Assembly: GCA_905250125.1 (NCBI GenBank)
Contig: CAJNOL010000183.1
Coordinates: forward strand, 62,001-126,000
Direction: 5' to 3'
Origin: Rotaria sordida
Taxonomy: Eukaryota > Rotifera > Eurotatoria > Philodinida > Philodinidae
DNA length: 64,000 bases
Position 1 is the first letter of the stretch; every line of letters begins with the position of its first letter. Positions 1-13,900 of the stretch are shown here, in pieces. The notes below the pieces were generated by a model, which was not told the origin of the DNA, made no database searches, and saw only the letters and a list, made by a program, of their open reading frames with translations. A program made the position numbers and the translations under genes.

Positions 1-3000
1 TTTTTGTTCTTTTCTTATATTCATCAACAATCGAGATGAGCTCTTTTTTTCTTTCTACTTTTCATCTATTCAAATTTTCTATAAACTTATAACTTCATTT
101 TTAATATCATACTCAATTAAGATATATCACGATATTTGTTCACTCGATACATTATATGTACTTAAATTATTAGAAATGTAAGATTTTTTTTTTTTTCTAT
201 TCATTCTCTCTATGGTTGAATGAATACATTAAATATATTTCATTTCTTTTTCTTTTCTACTAATTAATTGAGACTACATCATCAAATTTATGATTAGAAG
301 AAAATAAATTTATTTCACACCGAAAAAAAAAAACAAGTCTAAACTATCGGCAATGAACAAACAAACAATTCTGTCAAGCTTAACACCATGTAGATTCAAT
401 GTTTTCTTTTATAATGCAAATATGTTCGTTTGAAATAAAAATGATTGCGTAAAAACAAAAAAAAAAAATCAATTTAGTTCTTTTTTTTTCCGGGATTTTA
501 GCATTAATCGTTTGAATAATGGATTAAAATGATCAATCATACCGACAATTGTATAGAAGAACTGTCTGTCAAAAATGTCATAGAAAATGATAAAAACAAA
601 AAAATAGTAAGATTCAATATACTACGAAAAAATCATCAAATAGATTTGATATAAAAAGTCAATTGATAAATAGTTCAACATATATCAATAATATCAACAT
701 TTCTCTCTATGAATTTATCTAGAAAAATAATTTTTGAATTAAAAATAACTAATGACATATACCTACTTATCTACAATATTTTTTTTTTGTTTAAGGTTAA
801 TTATAGATTTATACGAAACTGATGAGTTGATTGAACTGTCAAAACATCTATTATAAAGAAAAAAGAAAAAACAATACAGAGAAAACAAAAATCAATGTTT
901 CTTATTCGTTAACATCTCAAGTGCTTCATTTGTTGTTTTCAATAATCAAATCGTATATGCATACGATATCTGTGTGACAAGAAAATTATAAGTGATATAG
1001 ATGAGAGTCAATATAATACAGTACACCTGTTGTCTTCGTCCTCAATTCAATCAATCAAGTTTATCTTAATCAAGCGAATTTGAATTGTTTTTGCTTACGC
1101 ACACGATTACATATGTTATATATGTATAGAAATAGTGTGAAGCCCTTATACACATCGCCCATCTAGTAGTATACGTTGTATTTTAATGTTCACTAAGGAA
1201 AAAAAAAGAAAGGATTTAGAAAGATAGTGATGTGTTTGTTTAAACTACACTTAACTAAATGAACAATCGAAACATAAATTCATTCATGGACATGTAGGAA
1301 GTCAAACAGTATATATAATAATTACTAATCTTTCTTATAGAATAAGAAAGATGTCATCGTCATCATACTTACTATATAAGCATAATAATATGTTTTATCT
1401 TTTGTGTGCCTTTTTTGTCAATTATTAACATGTATATTCACAAGAGGAGAGAATGTAAATCTGAAATATTCTTTAAAAAAAGATTATTTGAAGTGAATTT
1501 ATAGAAGAAAAAAAGAAAGAAAGAAAGAAAGAAAGAAGATGAAGAAAAAAAAGAATGTTAATGTATTTCAATTGTTCATGATGGGGATACGTCGGCTTGT
1601 TCACAATGTAAAATTAGTTCAATGAGCGATAATGGTTCGACATGAATGTCATATACATACATTCATATGTAGAAATGTTATGTAAATGCTTAAAAGGAAC
1701 AAAGTGTTGCAACCCAATGATTATTATTTTTATGCTGTTTAAATTTTTTTGTTACGAAGTATCGACTGTATATTCAGCTGATGCCTCGAACAATCAGTAT
1801 TCTTCATTTATCTATATAATTAACATAAAGAAAAAAAAATGGCCATTACCCATCTGACACAATCTTTTTTTTTCCTATCAATTTTTGCATAAAAAGTCAC
1901 TTGTAGTCCTTCGATGAACAAAAAAAAAAATATTCTCTTCACATAATAATGTAAAAGGTCAATCAATAGTGAAAAAGAAATGGAGTATACATTAATGTGA
2001 AAAATACTTTTTGACAATGCCCTGAAGATACCTTGTCCATAATCGTATGTCAATCATGATCTTTTGATTGAGTGGGTAGTTTTTATCTTCCGCCAATCAT
2101 TTGATACATATCTTATAGAAATTTTCATAAAGAATAAAATCTTTACAAATAGAATATGAAGAAGAAAAAAACAACGACAATATCAAGGAAATTCAATAGA
2201 AGACAACAGCTGGATGCTTAGACGATTTTGATTATGCATGAGATGACCAGTCATTTTAACAGACATATCCATATTGAAGTGTTCTTAAAGACATAAATCT
2301 TACAATGAGTGAATTGATTTCATCATCTGTTATGTTGTTGTCTATTATATGAATTATTTTTATCAATTTAAAAGTGTATTGAATTTTATTGATATCAAGT
2401 TTTCGTATGATTTAATACTATTTAACATAATCATCATGTACTTTTAAATATATAGATTACATTAGTTGTTTCAATGTCATTTTCACTAATATCGAGTGTT
2501 CTTTTTCAGGTATTAAAATGATTGAATATGTTTGAATAAGAATGACAGATATAATTAATATGAGATTTGAGGAGAAAAAACAAAATTAAGCAAGATTTGA
2601 AATTGTATGTTTTAAGTAACATCGATGATATTTTCAGTATGTATATCAATGATATTTAGTAGACAGTACAGTATAAACATATTATTCGTAATGATATAGT
2701 TGAATTAATTTTAAATAATTTATTTTGTTTTCATTCTTTTTATTTGTCATTCGCCATTATTTTTAAAAGATTGTTTTAACTGAAATATAGATCTATTTAA
2801 GTTACATAAAATTGCAATTATGTTTCTGTATATAAAAACATATATTATTGTCTTTTATATAGCTCAATACACAAATTGAATTCCTTGCTCATTGAAATAT
2901 ATGTTGATTTTAGATTACACAAAATTAATAGAGATTATTATTTTGGTTTTATGATTGATTAAATAAAATTTTTAATGTCAAGACTAATAACTCAAAATTT

Positions 3001-3544
3001 ACAATATGACAGTGCTTTCTCTGTGTAAGAAAAATCTTTATTAACTTTACCGTAAGACAAATCTTTGATGACATTTGTCGTGACCTATACAAAGATCATA
3101 ATAACATTGCTATGTATGTGTCATAATACGAATGAAATAAACTTTGATTCGTAGAATTTCAATACTTTTTGCGATTATGTTTCACAAAAAAAAAATCAGA
3201 TATTCATTCTATGTAGTTTGAAGTTATTCATTGCGAATAATCTTTATCTTCTTTTTTCAAATCAATGTACATAAATGAAATTGAAACAAAGAATATTCGA
3301 TTCAGATTTTGTTCAAAATTATAGATTACAAAGCTATATTTAATATCCATTAAACAACAATACAGGACAAGATCAATGAATATTTATTTGTATTTATATG
3401 AATTATTCATATATTCTCAACTAAGAAAGAAATTTCAATTTATTGTTTACTTTTGATTTATTAACTGAGGGATATATATCGATTATTTTTGATATTAATA
3501 AAAATTTATTCAGTTATAAATAAAGTTATTAGATATTGTTCAAT
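1..3544. other. AT-rich intergenic region, no gene recognised
   Basis: Long runs of A and T, many short poly-A and poly-T tracts and frequent stops in all frames. The only open frames are short (71 and 77 codons), low in complexity, overlapping on opposite strands, and lack splice-linked partners. It could contain the 3' flank or introns of a gene outside the window, but nothing identifiable is coded here. Confidence 0.6.
1511..1535. repeat. AAAG microsatellite
   Basis: About six tandem copies of the tetranucleotide AAAG inside a purine-rich stretch. It is a simple repeat in intergenic DNA with no visible function. Confidence 0.85.
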
Positions 3545-4150
3545 TTATAAATGTTTCTGTGGTTCAAGCACATCCACATCGTAATGACGTGCTCCAATCG
3601 ATGATACACGACGGATAAAATTTCGAAATGAGTCAGAAAAATTAGACGATCGAATAGAAGTCGATCGTGGATTTTCAAACTCTAATACTTTAACCAGTTC
3701 AAGCGTGTTTCGAGTAAGTGCAGTTGATAAATGTCGTCGATGTGACTTATCAACCACTTGTACAATAATATTGAAATGAAATGAATCGATTTTCTTGGTG
3801 ATCGAATCTAATTCATGTTTAACATAATCTAGTTGAATTTCATCATTGAGGCTTATCATTGAAATGAATGCATCAAGTTCAGCAAGACGTTTGAAATTTG
3901 TTTCTTTGAATTGTTGGAGAGAAATACGTAATTCATTAGCTAAATTTTTGACTTCTGCTTGTTTACGTTTCTCCATTTCATTAAGTACTGGTTCAATTTG
4001 ACGTGATGAAGATGTATCAAAACTTTGTCGCCATTTATGTATTTCATCAACAGCTTCTTCTTCTATTGAATTAACTTCTAGTTGAGATAATTTCGAACGC
4101 AATGTATTTACTTCTTCTCGATAGGATTGAATAACTTGTTTTTGCTCCAT
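3545..4150 (-). CDS. Hypothetical coiled-coil protein, single exon
   Basis: Uninterrupted 201-codon frame on the minus strand, starting at the ATG at 4150 and ending in TAA. The first ~125 residues are rich in Glu, Lys, Gln and Leu with heptad-like spacing (for example IQSYREEVNTLRSKLSQLEV near the N-terminus), so a coiled coil is likely. The C-terminal ~60 residues are Arg/Ser-rich and basic. I see no RING, B-box, signal peptide or membrane segment. The composition resembles the coiled-coil middle part of TRIM/B-box-type proteins, but that is only a resemblance. Its single exon and higher GC than the flanking DNA support a real gene. It stands alone: no neighbouring gene within 900 bases on either side. 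The function is unknown to me. Confidence 0.65.
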   Translation of the reverse strand: MEQKQVIQSYREEVNTLRSKLSQLEVNSIEEEAVDEIHKWRQSFDTSSSRQIEPVLNEMEKRKQAEVKNLANELRISLQQFKETNFKRLAELDAFISMISLNDEIQLDYVKHELDSITKKIDSFHFNIIVQVVDKSHRRHLSTALTRNTLELVKVLEFENPRSTSIRSSNFSDSFRNFIRRVSSIGARHYDVDVLEPQKHL

Positions 4151-5077
4151 TGTTATTACTTTGTTTTTTTACAACTGATAAACAACATACGTACATACGA
4201 CGATGACAGTTAGGTTAAAATAGAAAGTCATACAAGCGTGACAACGAAAGAATGAGGATGGCGTATTTATTTAGCTATTACATAAACATAATTTGGCAAT
4301 AACAGTACACAAGTGCATCGATTCTATCGAAACCGGAATTTTGCATTAAGACAATATAATAGAACAAGATGAATATGAGATTTATGAGATGATCATTTAT
4401 GATAAAGTAATCAACGGTAAAATGTAATTACTGTAGAAAATGTATTTATTCAAGGACGAATATTTTTCTGAACCCAGTTACCTTGATTGAAGCCTGGATC
4501 TAGCTCAAAAAAAAGTTTTTGCTGTATTCGGCTCCGTCCAATAAAAAAAAAATACTAAAGTAATATTAATAGAAATCAGTTTGAAAAGAATTCAATATTT
4601 TATTAGTTTGAATCTTCATATATTGATCCTAACGACGAAATACAAGCATATCAATTATTACATGAATATCATTTCATGAATTTGCAATTTCATTATAAGT
4701 TACTCGACTCCTTACGATACCTATCATATGTATGTGTAAAATAAATAAATTTACAGACGTATGTTTGTAAACATACTACTTTGGTTATTATACCATATCA
4801 AATTCAGAGAAACTCTAAGATTTAGAAAAATGACTGAAATAAGCGAAAACAAATCTATCTGAGTGATTTCATTTCTTTTATATATATAAAACAAAAAAAA
4901 AGATTTTTATTTCTAACTTTATATCAAAACAAAAGATCTTTTTATTTGATGTAATAAACAGAACAAAATTCAAAGTTTCGTTTTATTTGTATGAAAATGT
5001 TTTTACAATTCTTTTACCAAAAAAAAACAAAATTTTTAACTAGGAAAAAACAAAGAAATATTCGCAATTTCATTTTA
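4151..5077. other. Intergenic spacer, nothing recognised
   Basis: AT-rich sequence between the coiled-coil gene and the LRR-like relic. It should hold the promoter of the coiled-coil gene near 4150-4300, but no motif stands out. Confidence 0.5.
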
Positions 5078-6120
5078 TTATAGCCATACGAAAAGTATAT
5101 CTTTATATATCGTCTTAGGAACTTCCACTCGAAAAGAACGAGTATTTAAATTTTGCAGATCACGCAATCTTTCTTCAAAATATTCACCATCTTCAATACC
5201 ACCATTAATAGTGAGAAAATTGAATTTCTCGAGACCATTCATAAATATATGTGACATTTCAATCAATCGATCGGTAACACCATCTAGTTTTATGATTTGC
5301 AAATGAGGTAGCCGTTCGACGATTAAATAGGCAATTCTCATCAAATTCGATTGATACATAGCAAGAAAAAGATTAAATTGTTGTAAGTCATTTGACATGA
5401 GCATATTACACAAAGAAACATCGTTAAAGAAATGCATTAAACTTTCCCTTTTCGAATCACATATATATTCAAATTCTATTCTGTAATTTAGTTTTAAAGT
5501 ACGTAGATTAGTCATTGACGAAAAGATAAGATGAAGATGAGTTGAATTGAATGGATGAGGAATACTAAGCGATGTAACTTGATGCCAAGGAACGATAGGT
5601 GGTGATAAAGAAAGAAATTCATCGTTGGATCCAATAATCCTTATTCATAACAATCTCATTGCAACGGAATAATTGACTGTTGAAGATATCTATTATATGG
5701 CCATCGACTTTGTCTAAATTCAAAGGACATGTTTGTTATACAAAAAAAATAATTGTCTATTTTCTAATAGAATACACGTTTTCTTGTAACGATAGTTTTA
5801 ATTCAATTGGCACTGTTCCGTTGAGATTTTGAAATATATTGGATAAGATTTTGTTTGTATTCAGTATTGACACTTCAGTTCTCGTAAGCCATTTAACATC
5901 AAATGAATATAAACATTGATTGGAAAGCATCGATAATAAATTGCGAAGAACAGAAGAACCAGCTATCTTCATCAATAATGTGAAGTTCATCAATGAAAAT
6001 AAAACATCATATGTAAATAATTTATTAATTGATGTGAGATTAATGAATGAATTCAAGCATTTTATTTTTAGGCGGCATAACTTTTCAAGAAAGAACCATC
6101 AGTACAAATCCTTTTAGGTT
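5078..6120 (-). pseudogene. Degenerate leucine-rich/F-box-like gene relic
   Basis: Minus-strand blocks in different frames read as one decayed protein. The upstream block (6056-5757) gives 99 residues with Leu/Asn/Ser-rich LRR-like text. A middle block near 5720-5630 reads LNLDKVDGHIIDIFNSQLF in another frame. The downstream block (about 5647-5078) includes LPHLQIIKLDG, typical of an LRR strand, and ends FVWL-stop. Moving between blocks needs a frame change near 5640 and crosses a stop near 5757, and I find no GT-AG pair that repairs both. Many such LRR/F-box-like families are expanded in rotifers, so decay of one copy is plausible. An alternative is a live gene with small introns that I failed to place. 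Confidence 0.5.
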
Positions 6121-7270
6121 TTTTACTACCTCGATACCCTCTATCAAATGATCTATGAATGAAGGGAATCGATGTTGGACACCTCGAGCGATTCCCTCGT
6201 TAGTACATAAAAAAAAGACAGAAAATGATATTATCTCTTTTAAATTGCGGCATCCGCTATAAACTTTTTTCCTATTTTTGAATTAGTTATTCTTTTTTCC
6301 AATATTTGAAATAAACTAGATGATATAAAGGGTATCCGATAAGTTCTGAATCTCAGCAAAAATTATCTCTTTTAATAATATTGATACAAATAGAAGAAAC
6401 GTGATAATTAGAGTGTCAGTCAGAACTGTCACTAGGCCACCTTTTTCTGATATGGTTCGGAGTACCTGCAGGCCAAATTGGACCGATTGCTGTTTCTGAT
6501 ATTACGAATACGTTTAATTCTAGAATTCTACATTAATATATTAAACTAGCTTCAGTTGTACATTTAATTTATGTCCATAAAGATAAAAGAATAACAAATT
6601 AAAACAAAGAAACTATAGAAAAATTTTTCAAATACATTCAGTTCAAGGATTTATTAGAGGATTCGAATGAATTTCTAAAAGTACTCTCGAATAGTAAGAC
6701 GATGCATCAATATTTAATTTCCAAAATTTAAGAGCCAGACTAACAACTTTGACTTGATAGGCCAGACTGGCACCTCTGATGTGGATAAAGAGAATAGCCA
6801 CACTCACGTTCTAGATACTATGTATTACTTCGTGTAGTTGTGTTACATTACATACGATGAATTAATAATTCATTAAAGCTTCTTTAAAAAATACTATTCG
6901 ATTTCGAGATTTTTTATTATCATATACTCGAAGCTCATACATATATTGTTAGGTTGGAATCACTTTTTTGGTTGAATAAAAACTAAATTTTGTTGAGATT
7001 TGGAACTAATGGAACATCCTTTATAGTGTATATGAAAGATGAAATCTATTGAATTAAACTGATTTTCAATACTATTAATTTTTCTTAGTTAACTCGGACT
7101 CAAAATAATGATCATTATTCATCAACAATTCTTTTTTTTTATAATTCGTATTGATTTAGTAAGACATCTATGATTTAAATATTTTAAAGGTTAATATTAG
7201 ACAAGTTTGATAATCAATGGATTTATACCAATAAAATATCTTTTGAACAGTTTGTTATTTAAGATATATA
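6121..7270. other. Intergenic spacer upstream of TRMT10C
   Basis: AT-rich DNA with no long open frame and no recognisable RNA gene. It separates the minus-strand LRR relic from the plus-strand TRMT10C and must hold the TRMT10C promoter near its right end. No clear core-promoter motif is visible. Confidence 0.5.
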
Positions 7271-8706
7271 ATGTTCCGATCATTATCTTTCGTGAATAAT
7301 TTAATTTTTCATCGTAATAAATTATTATATCATCATAGATATTTTGTTGATTTCATTTCTTCAAAATTATCTGATAAAACAAATCAAACATCATCATCAA
7401 CAGTAGACACAAATGAATGGCTTTGGGAATATTTACGGCATCGTCAATCATATCAATCATTAAATGATGAACAAAAACGTCAAGTAATTTTACTTGAGTA
7501 AGTCATTATAAATATTCTATTTAAATATAAATTAAAAACCCAAAAAAATAAATTTAATTTTTAGAATTCAAACATTACGTGAAAGTGGTGAACGTGTACC
7601 TGATAATATTCCTGATGAGTATTGGCCAGAATTAATCTCATCTCCTTTATTAAATAATCGTAAATCAATATATAATTATCTTTTTCTACGTGAAATAAGT
7701 AAACGAAAACGTGCAATTGAAAAAGCAGCTGTACAAGAACGACGTATTAAATCAGCTGCACATCATATTGATTTAGCTGCAGCTGGTCTACCATTAACAA
7801 ATTATCCTGGTTATACATCAATGTTTCGTCAAATAACTGGTGGTCATACAGAACGTTGGATACGTGATAATAAATTAATAACACAAGCACGTCTTGGTGA
7901 ATGTATACTTGTTGATTGTGGTTTTGAAATTGAACATGTTCGTTCAAAATATATATCAAAATTAGTTGATCAAATTGAATATTTTTTTTCTAATATATAT
8001 CGATATCATTCACCATCATTTGTAACATTATGTAATGTTGCAATTGATGGACAAATTCAAAAAGAATTATCTAAACGTATTAATCAAAATCGTGGTGTAT
8101 CATGTTTTGAAACAACTGAAGAAAATTATTTAGATTTATTTGATAGACAAAAATTAATTTATTTAACACCACATAGTCCATATGAAATGTCAGAATATGA
8201 TCATGATGCTGTATATATTATTGGTGCTATTATTGATGTTAGTAAGTAAAAATTTTTATGAAATTTCTTTGTTTTTTTTATTAACATCATTTTATTTAGG
8301 TGTTGGTGGGCGACCTTTAACATTAGCAAAAGCTAAAAGAGATAATATAAAACATCAAAGATTACCATTAGAACGATATTTAAAGTATGATGAATATATT
8401 TAAAGAATATGAAAAGAGATTTGCTGCTTTGTTTTAGATTTGGTAGTAGTACTAGTCGTGCATTATCATTGGATAAAATTTATTTTATTTTAATGGCATT
8501 GAAACATGGACAGTCTTGGGCTGAAGCATTTCAAGCTATTCCGTAAGATAAAATTAGAATTATTTTAATTGAATGAAAATTTTTTGATTTTTGTTTTTCA
8601 AAGGGATCGAAAAGTTGTTGAGCGTTTTAATCAACCACATTTAGGTAGAAATGAATCAGGCCGTTGGGGAAAATGGGCAGGCATTCGAAATAGAACAGAT
8701 CAATGA
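7271..8706 (+). CDS. TRMT10C: Mitochondrial tRNA (guanine-9) methyltransferase / RNase P subunit 1
   Basis: Five exons (7271-7497, 7565-8241, 8300-8384, 8438-8542, 8604-8706) join in phase to about 398 residues, close to animal TRMT10C length. In animals this SPOUT-fold enzyme methylates N1 of purine-9 in mitochondrial tRNA and is part of protein-only RNase P. The N-terminus (MFRSLSFVNN, rich in Arg, His, Phe and Ser, poor in acidic residues) looks like a mitochondrial targeting peptide. Family marks: YLTPHSP, the SAM-fold segment YIIGAIIDVS with its conserved Asp, LAKAKRDNIKHQRLPLERYL, and LDKIYFILMALKHGQSWAEA near the C-terminus. Introns are only 53-67 nt. It is convergent with the GAS2-like gene, 2.2 kb away. 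It could be a TRMT10A/B paralogue, but the targeting-like N-terminus and long N-domain favour TRMT10C. Confidence 0.88.
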
Positions 8707-10923
8707 ATGATCATTGTTAAAATATTTGTTTTGTTAACATTGTTTAATTAAAATAAGAAAATAATTTATTTTGTTTATTATTTTCAAAACCAAAAAAAAA
8801 AACACCAGTTATAATGAAGTTAATAATAATCAAAAAGTTTGTTGTTTTAATATTCAATGACTGACGAAAAAATCTTTCCAACTTGAAAATCAGTTTTTGA
8901 GTTTGGACTCTGTGAATAAGATAGATCCCAATGAAGTATCAAAACCTCCAAAGGATATCTAGACCTTCCCTACAGAATTATAGACGTTTTATTGAAATCC
9001 CAAAAAAAAGCAGAAGATTCTCGAATTTTTCATGGAATATGAGTGGTTTTTGAGAGTTCAATATCTTTTGAAGAGAACAGCCTTTTGAGCTGAAATTTTC
9101 AGGACATTCTAATTACCCACAGATCTATCTATGGGCTAAAGTTTCAGTAAAACGTTTATAACTCGGGGAGGGCGGAAGGTGTATATCATTTTATGGCTTT
9201 TAATACTTCATGAGGATCTACCTTATGCACAGAGTTCAAACTTAAAAGCGATTTTCAAGCTATAATATCAAATACAAATTTCAACGTTGAGACGGCCACC
9301 TGGGATCCATGCGAACTCAAGCCAATATCATCACACTTTTATAAGTATACAATATTAGACGAAACCACTCATTAGTATCCGTCAGGTCAGAATCCGAGAC
9401 TAACCCGGCAGGTTCTACTGTCCATCTTCTAGATAGATTTTAATGAGAACTCATAGGGTATACTGATAATATCTGTCAGTTACGCCCAATTATTATCAAT
9501 GTGAGTAGACAAACTATCTCGAAGTACATATGAACGCTTGCTGACCACTAGGATTCAACTAGGCTTCAATGAAGATAATTTTTATATTATGCGCTCGTAA
9601 CTAGAGGTGTATGCCGAGCGACTGAGCTGCCATTGATTTTTTGGAAACATTCTCAGCCATCGCCGCCGCCGCCGTGACACACCAAAAAAGATAGTCAATT
9701 TTTGAAAACTTTCGACACTCAGAATCTTTTTTCGGGCATATTCTTCTTATAAAAAAAGCGAAAAAAAATCTACTTTTAACTGACTTTTTATGATTTAAAA
9801 TTAATTAACTATCTTTGAAGCTGAAAACCAAAATTTAATCAATTCAATCGAGAAATGACCGATTTTGACGCAATTATTCGTCATTTTTTCTGTATGAAGA
9901 AGTGTTTTTGGGTATAGTAACCCAGAGTATGGCATGTGCATCAAAGGATAGTCTAACGTTATATTTACGATTTGTTGAACTGAGGAGTCTGAGAAACTTT
10001 AGAAATTTGAATTTCTAAATTAAAATTCGAGAAAAGCGCATTTTACAACCCTCAGGATCAAAATCGATCAGATATTGAATAATCTGATTTAAATTAGGCT
10101 CAAAATTAGATTTTGTTTTACATGGCTTGTCCAGTTTTTTATCAGCTAATTCTCTACTACCATTTTCTATCTTTTTTATTTCAAAATATCTCGAAATCAA
10201 GAAAATTTTTATAAAAATGTCATCGAAAAACGTCCAATCGCCACTGTTGTGAGCAAAAAACATTTTCCTTTTTCAGCCACCGACGTCGATCAACTCATCG
10301 GCTTACACTTCTATTTATAACATTTCTTCGAACCATGTCCTTTTAGGTATACATTGGAAACATCAATCATTCATATGCAATTGTTCTTCTTAAATAGAGT
10401 TGCTCAATGAATATGTGAATAATGAATAGTGATACACACGATTTCGAATACCTTGAAATTGAGAATGATAAGATCATGAAAAAAAGACTTCGATAAGTTC
10501 GAACTAACTGTTTTTTTTTTTGTTTATTCTTCTTATAATCAAGTCTTCACATGTCCATGATAAACTAGTAATAATTTCGTGTATTATATTTATTTTATCA
10601 ATTGAGATTTACACAGACAACAAATAGTAGTTCTAAAGGCAATCGTTTTATGATTAATCTTAAATTGAGTTTTCATATTCATGAATATATCAATTTTTAA
10701 GTTCGAAAATAACTTTAATTAACATTGCCGTAAATATAATGAATTAACAATAGTCACTGCATAAAGCACACAAAGAAAACCTATACAACATATATTAATT
10801 TCAAGGAATGATTTTACAGAAAACAAAAAAGAAAATTCTAATTAAGTCACTGTGAACAATAACAAACAAATAAACAAACAACAAAAACGAAAAGAATTAT
10901 AATTCATAAATTTATTATAATTG
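8707..10923. other. Spacer between convergent genes, with repeat-like middle
   Basis: Both TRMT10C and the GAS2-like gene end into this spacer, so its edges hold their 3' ends. The stretch about 8870-9700 is less AT-rich and more complex than ordinary spacer and includes a short GCC run near 9661-9672 and a tRNA-like segment. It reads like a decayed mobile element, but I find no coding domain. An 82-codon minus frame at 10015-10263 has no recognisable motif. Confidence 0.45.
9543..9645 (-). repeat. tRNA-like segment, possible SINE relic
   Basis: On the minus strand an A-box-like TGGCAGCTCAGTCG is followed about 65 nt later by a T-arm-like hairpin: CTAG, seven-base loop TTGAATC, CTAG. These are the two internal promoter boxes of a tRNA in the right order and roughly right spacing. 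The acceptor stem and a clean anticodon arm are missing, so it is not a working tRNA. A tRNA-derived SINE head or tRNA pseudogene is the best guess. Confidence 0.3.
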
Positions 10924-13900
10924 TTAACGTTTAAGATAAGAATTTGTTTGACTATTTTTTTTATATTTATGTGTTGTTAACTGATTTGTATTATTTGTTC
11001 GTGTTGATGTATAATTAAAATTTCTTCGTCTATTTAGTCTTGGATCTTGTACATATTGTTCATTTAAAATTTTTGTATAATCAAGTGCTTTTAAACGTAA
11101 TTCATAAGCTTTATTTTCACGATATGTTTGTCCATTAAGATCAGATGATAATGAACGAGTAATTGAACTTCGTACACTTTTCATAGATGATAGACTTGAA
11201 TTATCATCATAACTTGAATGTGAACGTTCACAACGAAAATCTTGTTCATCAAAACCTGAATCTCGATCAAGTTTTGATGTATCATTTAAAAAATTTTTAT
11301 TAAATAATTCTGCTGATTGTGAACGTTGTTTATTAGTTGTTGTTGTTGTTGTTTTACGATGTGTTTTATTTATTTGTGCTTCTTTTTTTACAGCTTCAAT
11401 TACATTTGGTAATGTATTTGAACGTGTATATAAAAATGTTGATGATAATTTTTTATTATTTGATGCTTGTTTTTGTTTATGAGCTAAATAAAGTGCTGTA
11501 CATATTCCACCTGGTTTTACATTTGCTAAAATTGGTTTTATATCGGAATTAATTTGACGAGATGATAATATAGATTTTTTATTAATTTCTAAAGTACCTT
11601 CACAACTTTCTAAACTATCTTCATCTATATTTGTTCGATTTTCATCATGATTATTTATTCGTATAATATCATCAATATCACTTATATCAAAATCATGTTC
11701 ACATTCATCTAATGTTGGTGTTATAAAATCATCAATATTATCAATAAATGATTCTGTAAAACCAAATTGTGATTTTTTATTCATTGATGTTATTTTTTGT
11801 TGATTTTCTTTATAACTATCCTTGAAAATTTTTGATTGTGAAGATTGTTTACAAATTGATTTAGTTTTATATTGTCTATGACTTTCATTTATTGATATAT
11901 TACTTAGATTAGTTTCAATTGATAATGTTGGTGTATAGGATGAATAATCTTGATCAGTACTTGGTGATGATTGTTTATCATAAATAGATGGTGTTATTAA
12001 ATGCCCTGTACCACGAGCACTTTTTACTTTTGGTATTGGAGATAATTGTTTATTACTATGATGATGATGAGGACATGAATGTAATTGATTAAGATCATCT
12101 TCACTTTTATATGTTATTTGTCCAATATGATGACGTCCATCAGCATCACGTGTTATAATAAGTTGTGCATCAGTTAAATTTGTATCATGCATTGTTGATT
12201 TTGAAAGTGGATATTCTTCAGTTTTTATTGTTACTGATTTACCATATGGAGTCGTTTTTTGAAAATTAGATGATATGTTATTAGTTGGTATAGCTAGAAT
12301 TGGTATGTCTGTATGATGTTCATTTGGTTCTAATCGACGATGACCTTTGCATAGATATAAAATTAATAAAAAACAAGTATTGACATTACATTTGACTTAC
12401 CACCTGTACGACGACATGGATCATGTTTATTTAGATAATTCTCCAGAGTATCCCAACCCCCACCAACACGAACCATGACATGATATCTAAGAATCTATAT
12501 AAGAATAAGAAAGAAACTAATTAACCTTTTATTATTACAGTTAAAATAAATATTATACTCGAATAAAAATAATTGTTCCACTTTCTCCAATTCGATATTT
12601 TCCTTCACCAATACGTATAACAGGAAAACGTTGTGCACAACAACATGAATTTGTCATTTGTACAACCTAAATAAACCAAAAACAAAACATGCATTTATTA
12701 ACTTTTATGTAAAACTTACAGTTTTATGTAATTGTGATGATGTTGTTGGTGTTTCAACTCTAGTTTCACCTTCTCCTAAAGTTCGACTGATTTGTGGTAT
12801 TGTCTGTTCTTTGTTTGACATGATTGTTGTTATTGTTCCATCACTCCATGTTGAATTATCATTACTTTCTTCGCTATTTTGTCGTTTTTTACTATTATTA
12901 TGTGTAAATTTTGGTATACGTGATATACGTTGTCTTAACCAATTAGCACCATTTGAATGTGATAAAGAAAATGTATTATACGAATTTTTTGTTGTTTCAT
13001 TTTGACTATTATTATGACTATTATTATTATTATTATTTGAATCAATATTTTCATGTCGAACAAATTTTAATAATCGACTATATTTTCCATAATTTGATGA
13101 ATTTGAAATATTTTTAAGATTTTCTTCTCGTTGTAAACGTCTTAATTCAGTAAATGACATTATTTCTGTTTGTTTATCACGTTGAATTTCTTGTTCAATT
13201 TCATCTTCTAATTTTATTATAGCTGGAACACTAACACCAAATTGTGAACCATAACGAGCAATTTCAAGTAAACAAAGAAGAAAATTTTTTTCATTTTTTC
13301 GTAATATTAAATCATCAGATTCAAACATTAAAACTTCACGTACACCAACAACACGACGTGCCCATTTGATAAATTGTGATACATTATCACGAGCATTAAA
13401 TGTTTGTGGGCGGGCATCGGGACGATATTTACAATTTTCAAGTGTCGATGTTAATGGTCGAGGTGCTAATTTTAAAGAATATGCTTTACGTGCAGCATCA
13501 TTTACATTATTAGCATGTTGACAAAGAAGAACACCATTTTCTAAGTATTAAAAATAAAAGCTTTGTAAACATCTGCAAAATTTGATTTGATTGATTTCTA
13601 TTATTATGTTGCATTGTTTAGTATGATAACATTAACGTTAGTGTTTCACCTTCTGATATTAGTAATATCAAAAGAATGGAACAACAACTTTAATGTTTTC
13701 ACATATTCATTATAGAGCATTTGCTAAATGAATATTCTCTAATTGAAGTCAGGTTAAACTCGACATTGCTTTTCTTTATTTATTCTTCAACTTCATAAAA
13801 ATGGGAACTATGAATATTTAATGATCGGTCAACTCTGCATATCTGTGTAATGTTTGCTCGTCTTTGATAAAAAGTTAAAATTAACATTTTTTTATGTGTA

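Noticed and set aside
1642-2053. Overlapping short open frames on both strands
   Set aside because: Low-complexity Phe/Lys/Ile-rich text in AT-rich DNA, no homology recognised and no splice partners.
10015-10263. 82-codon minus-strand frame
   Set aside because: No domain, in a repeat-like region; chance open frame cannot be excluded.
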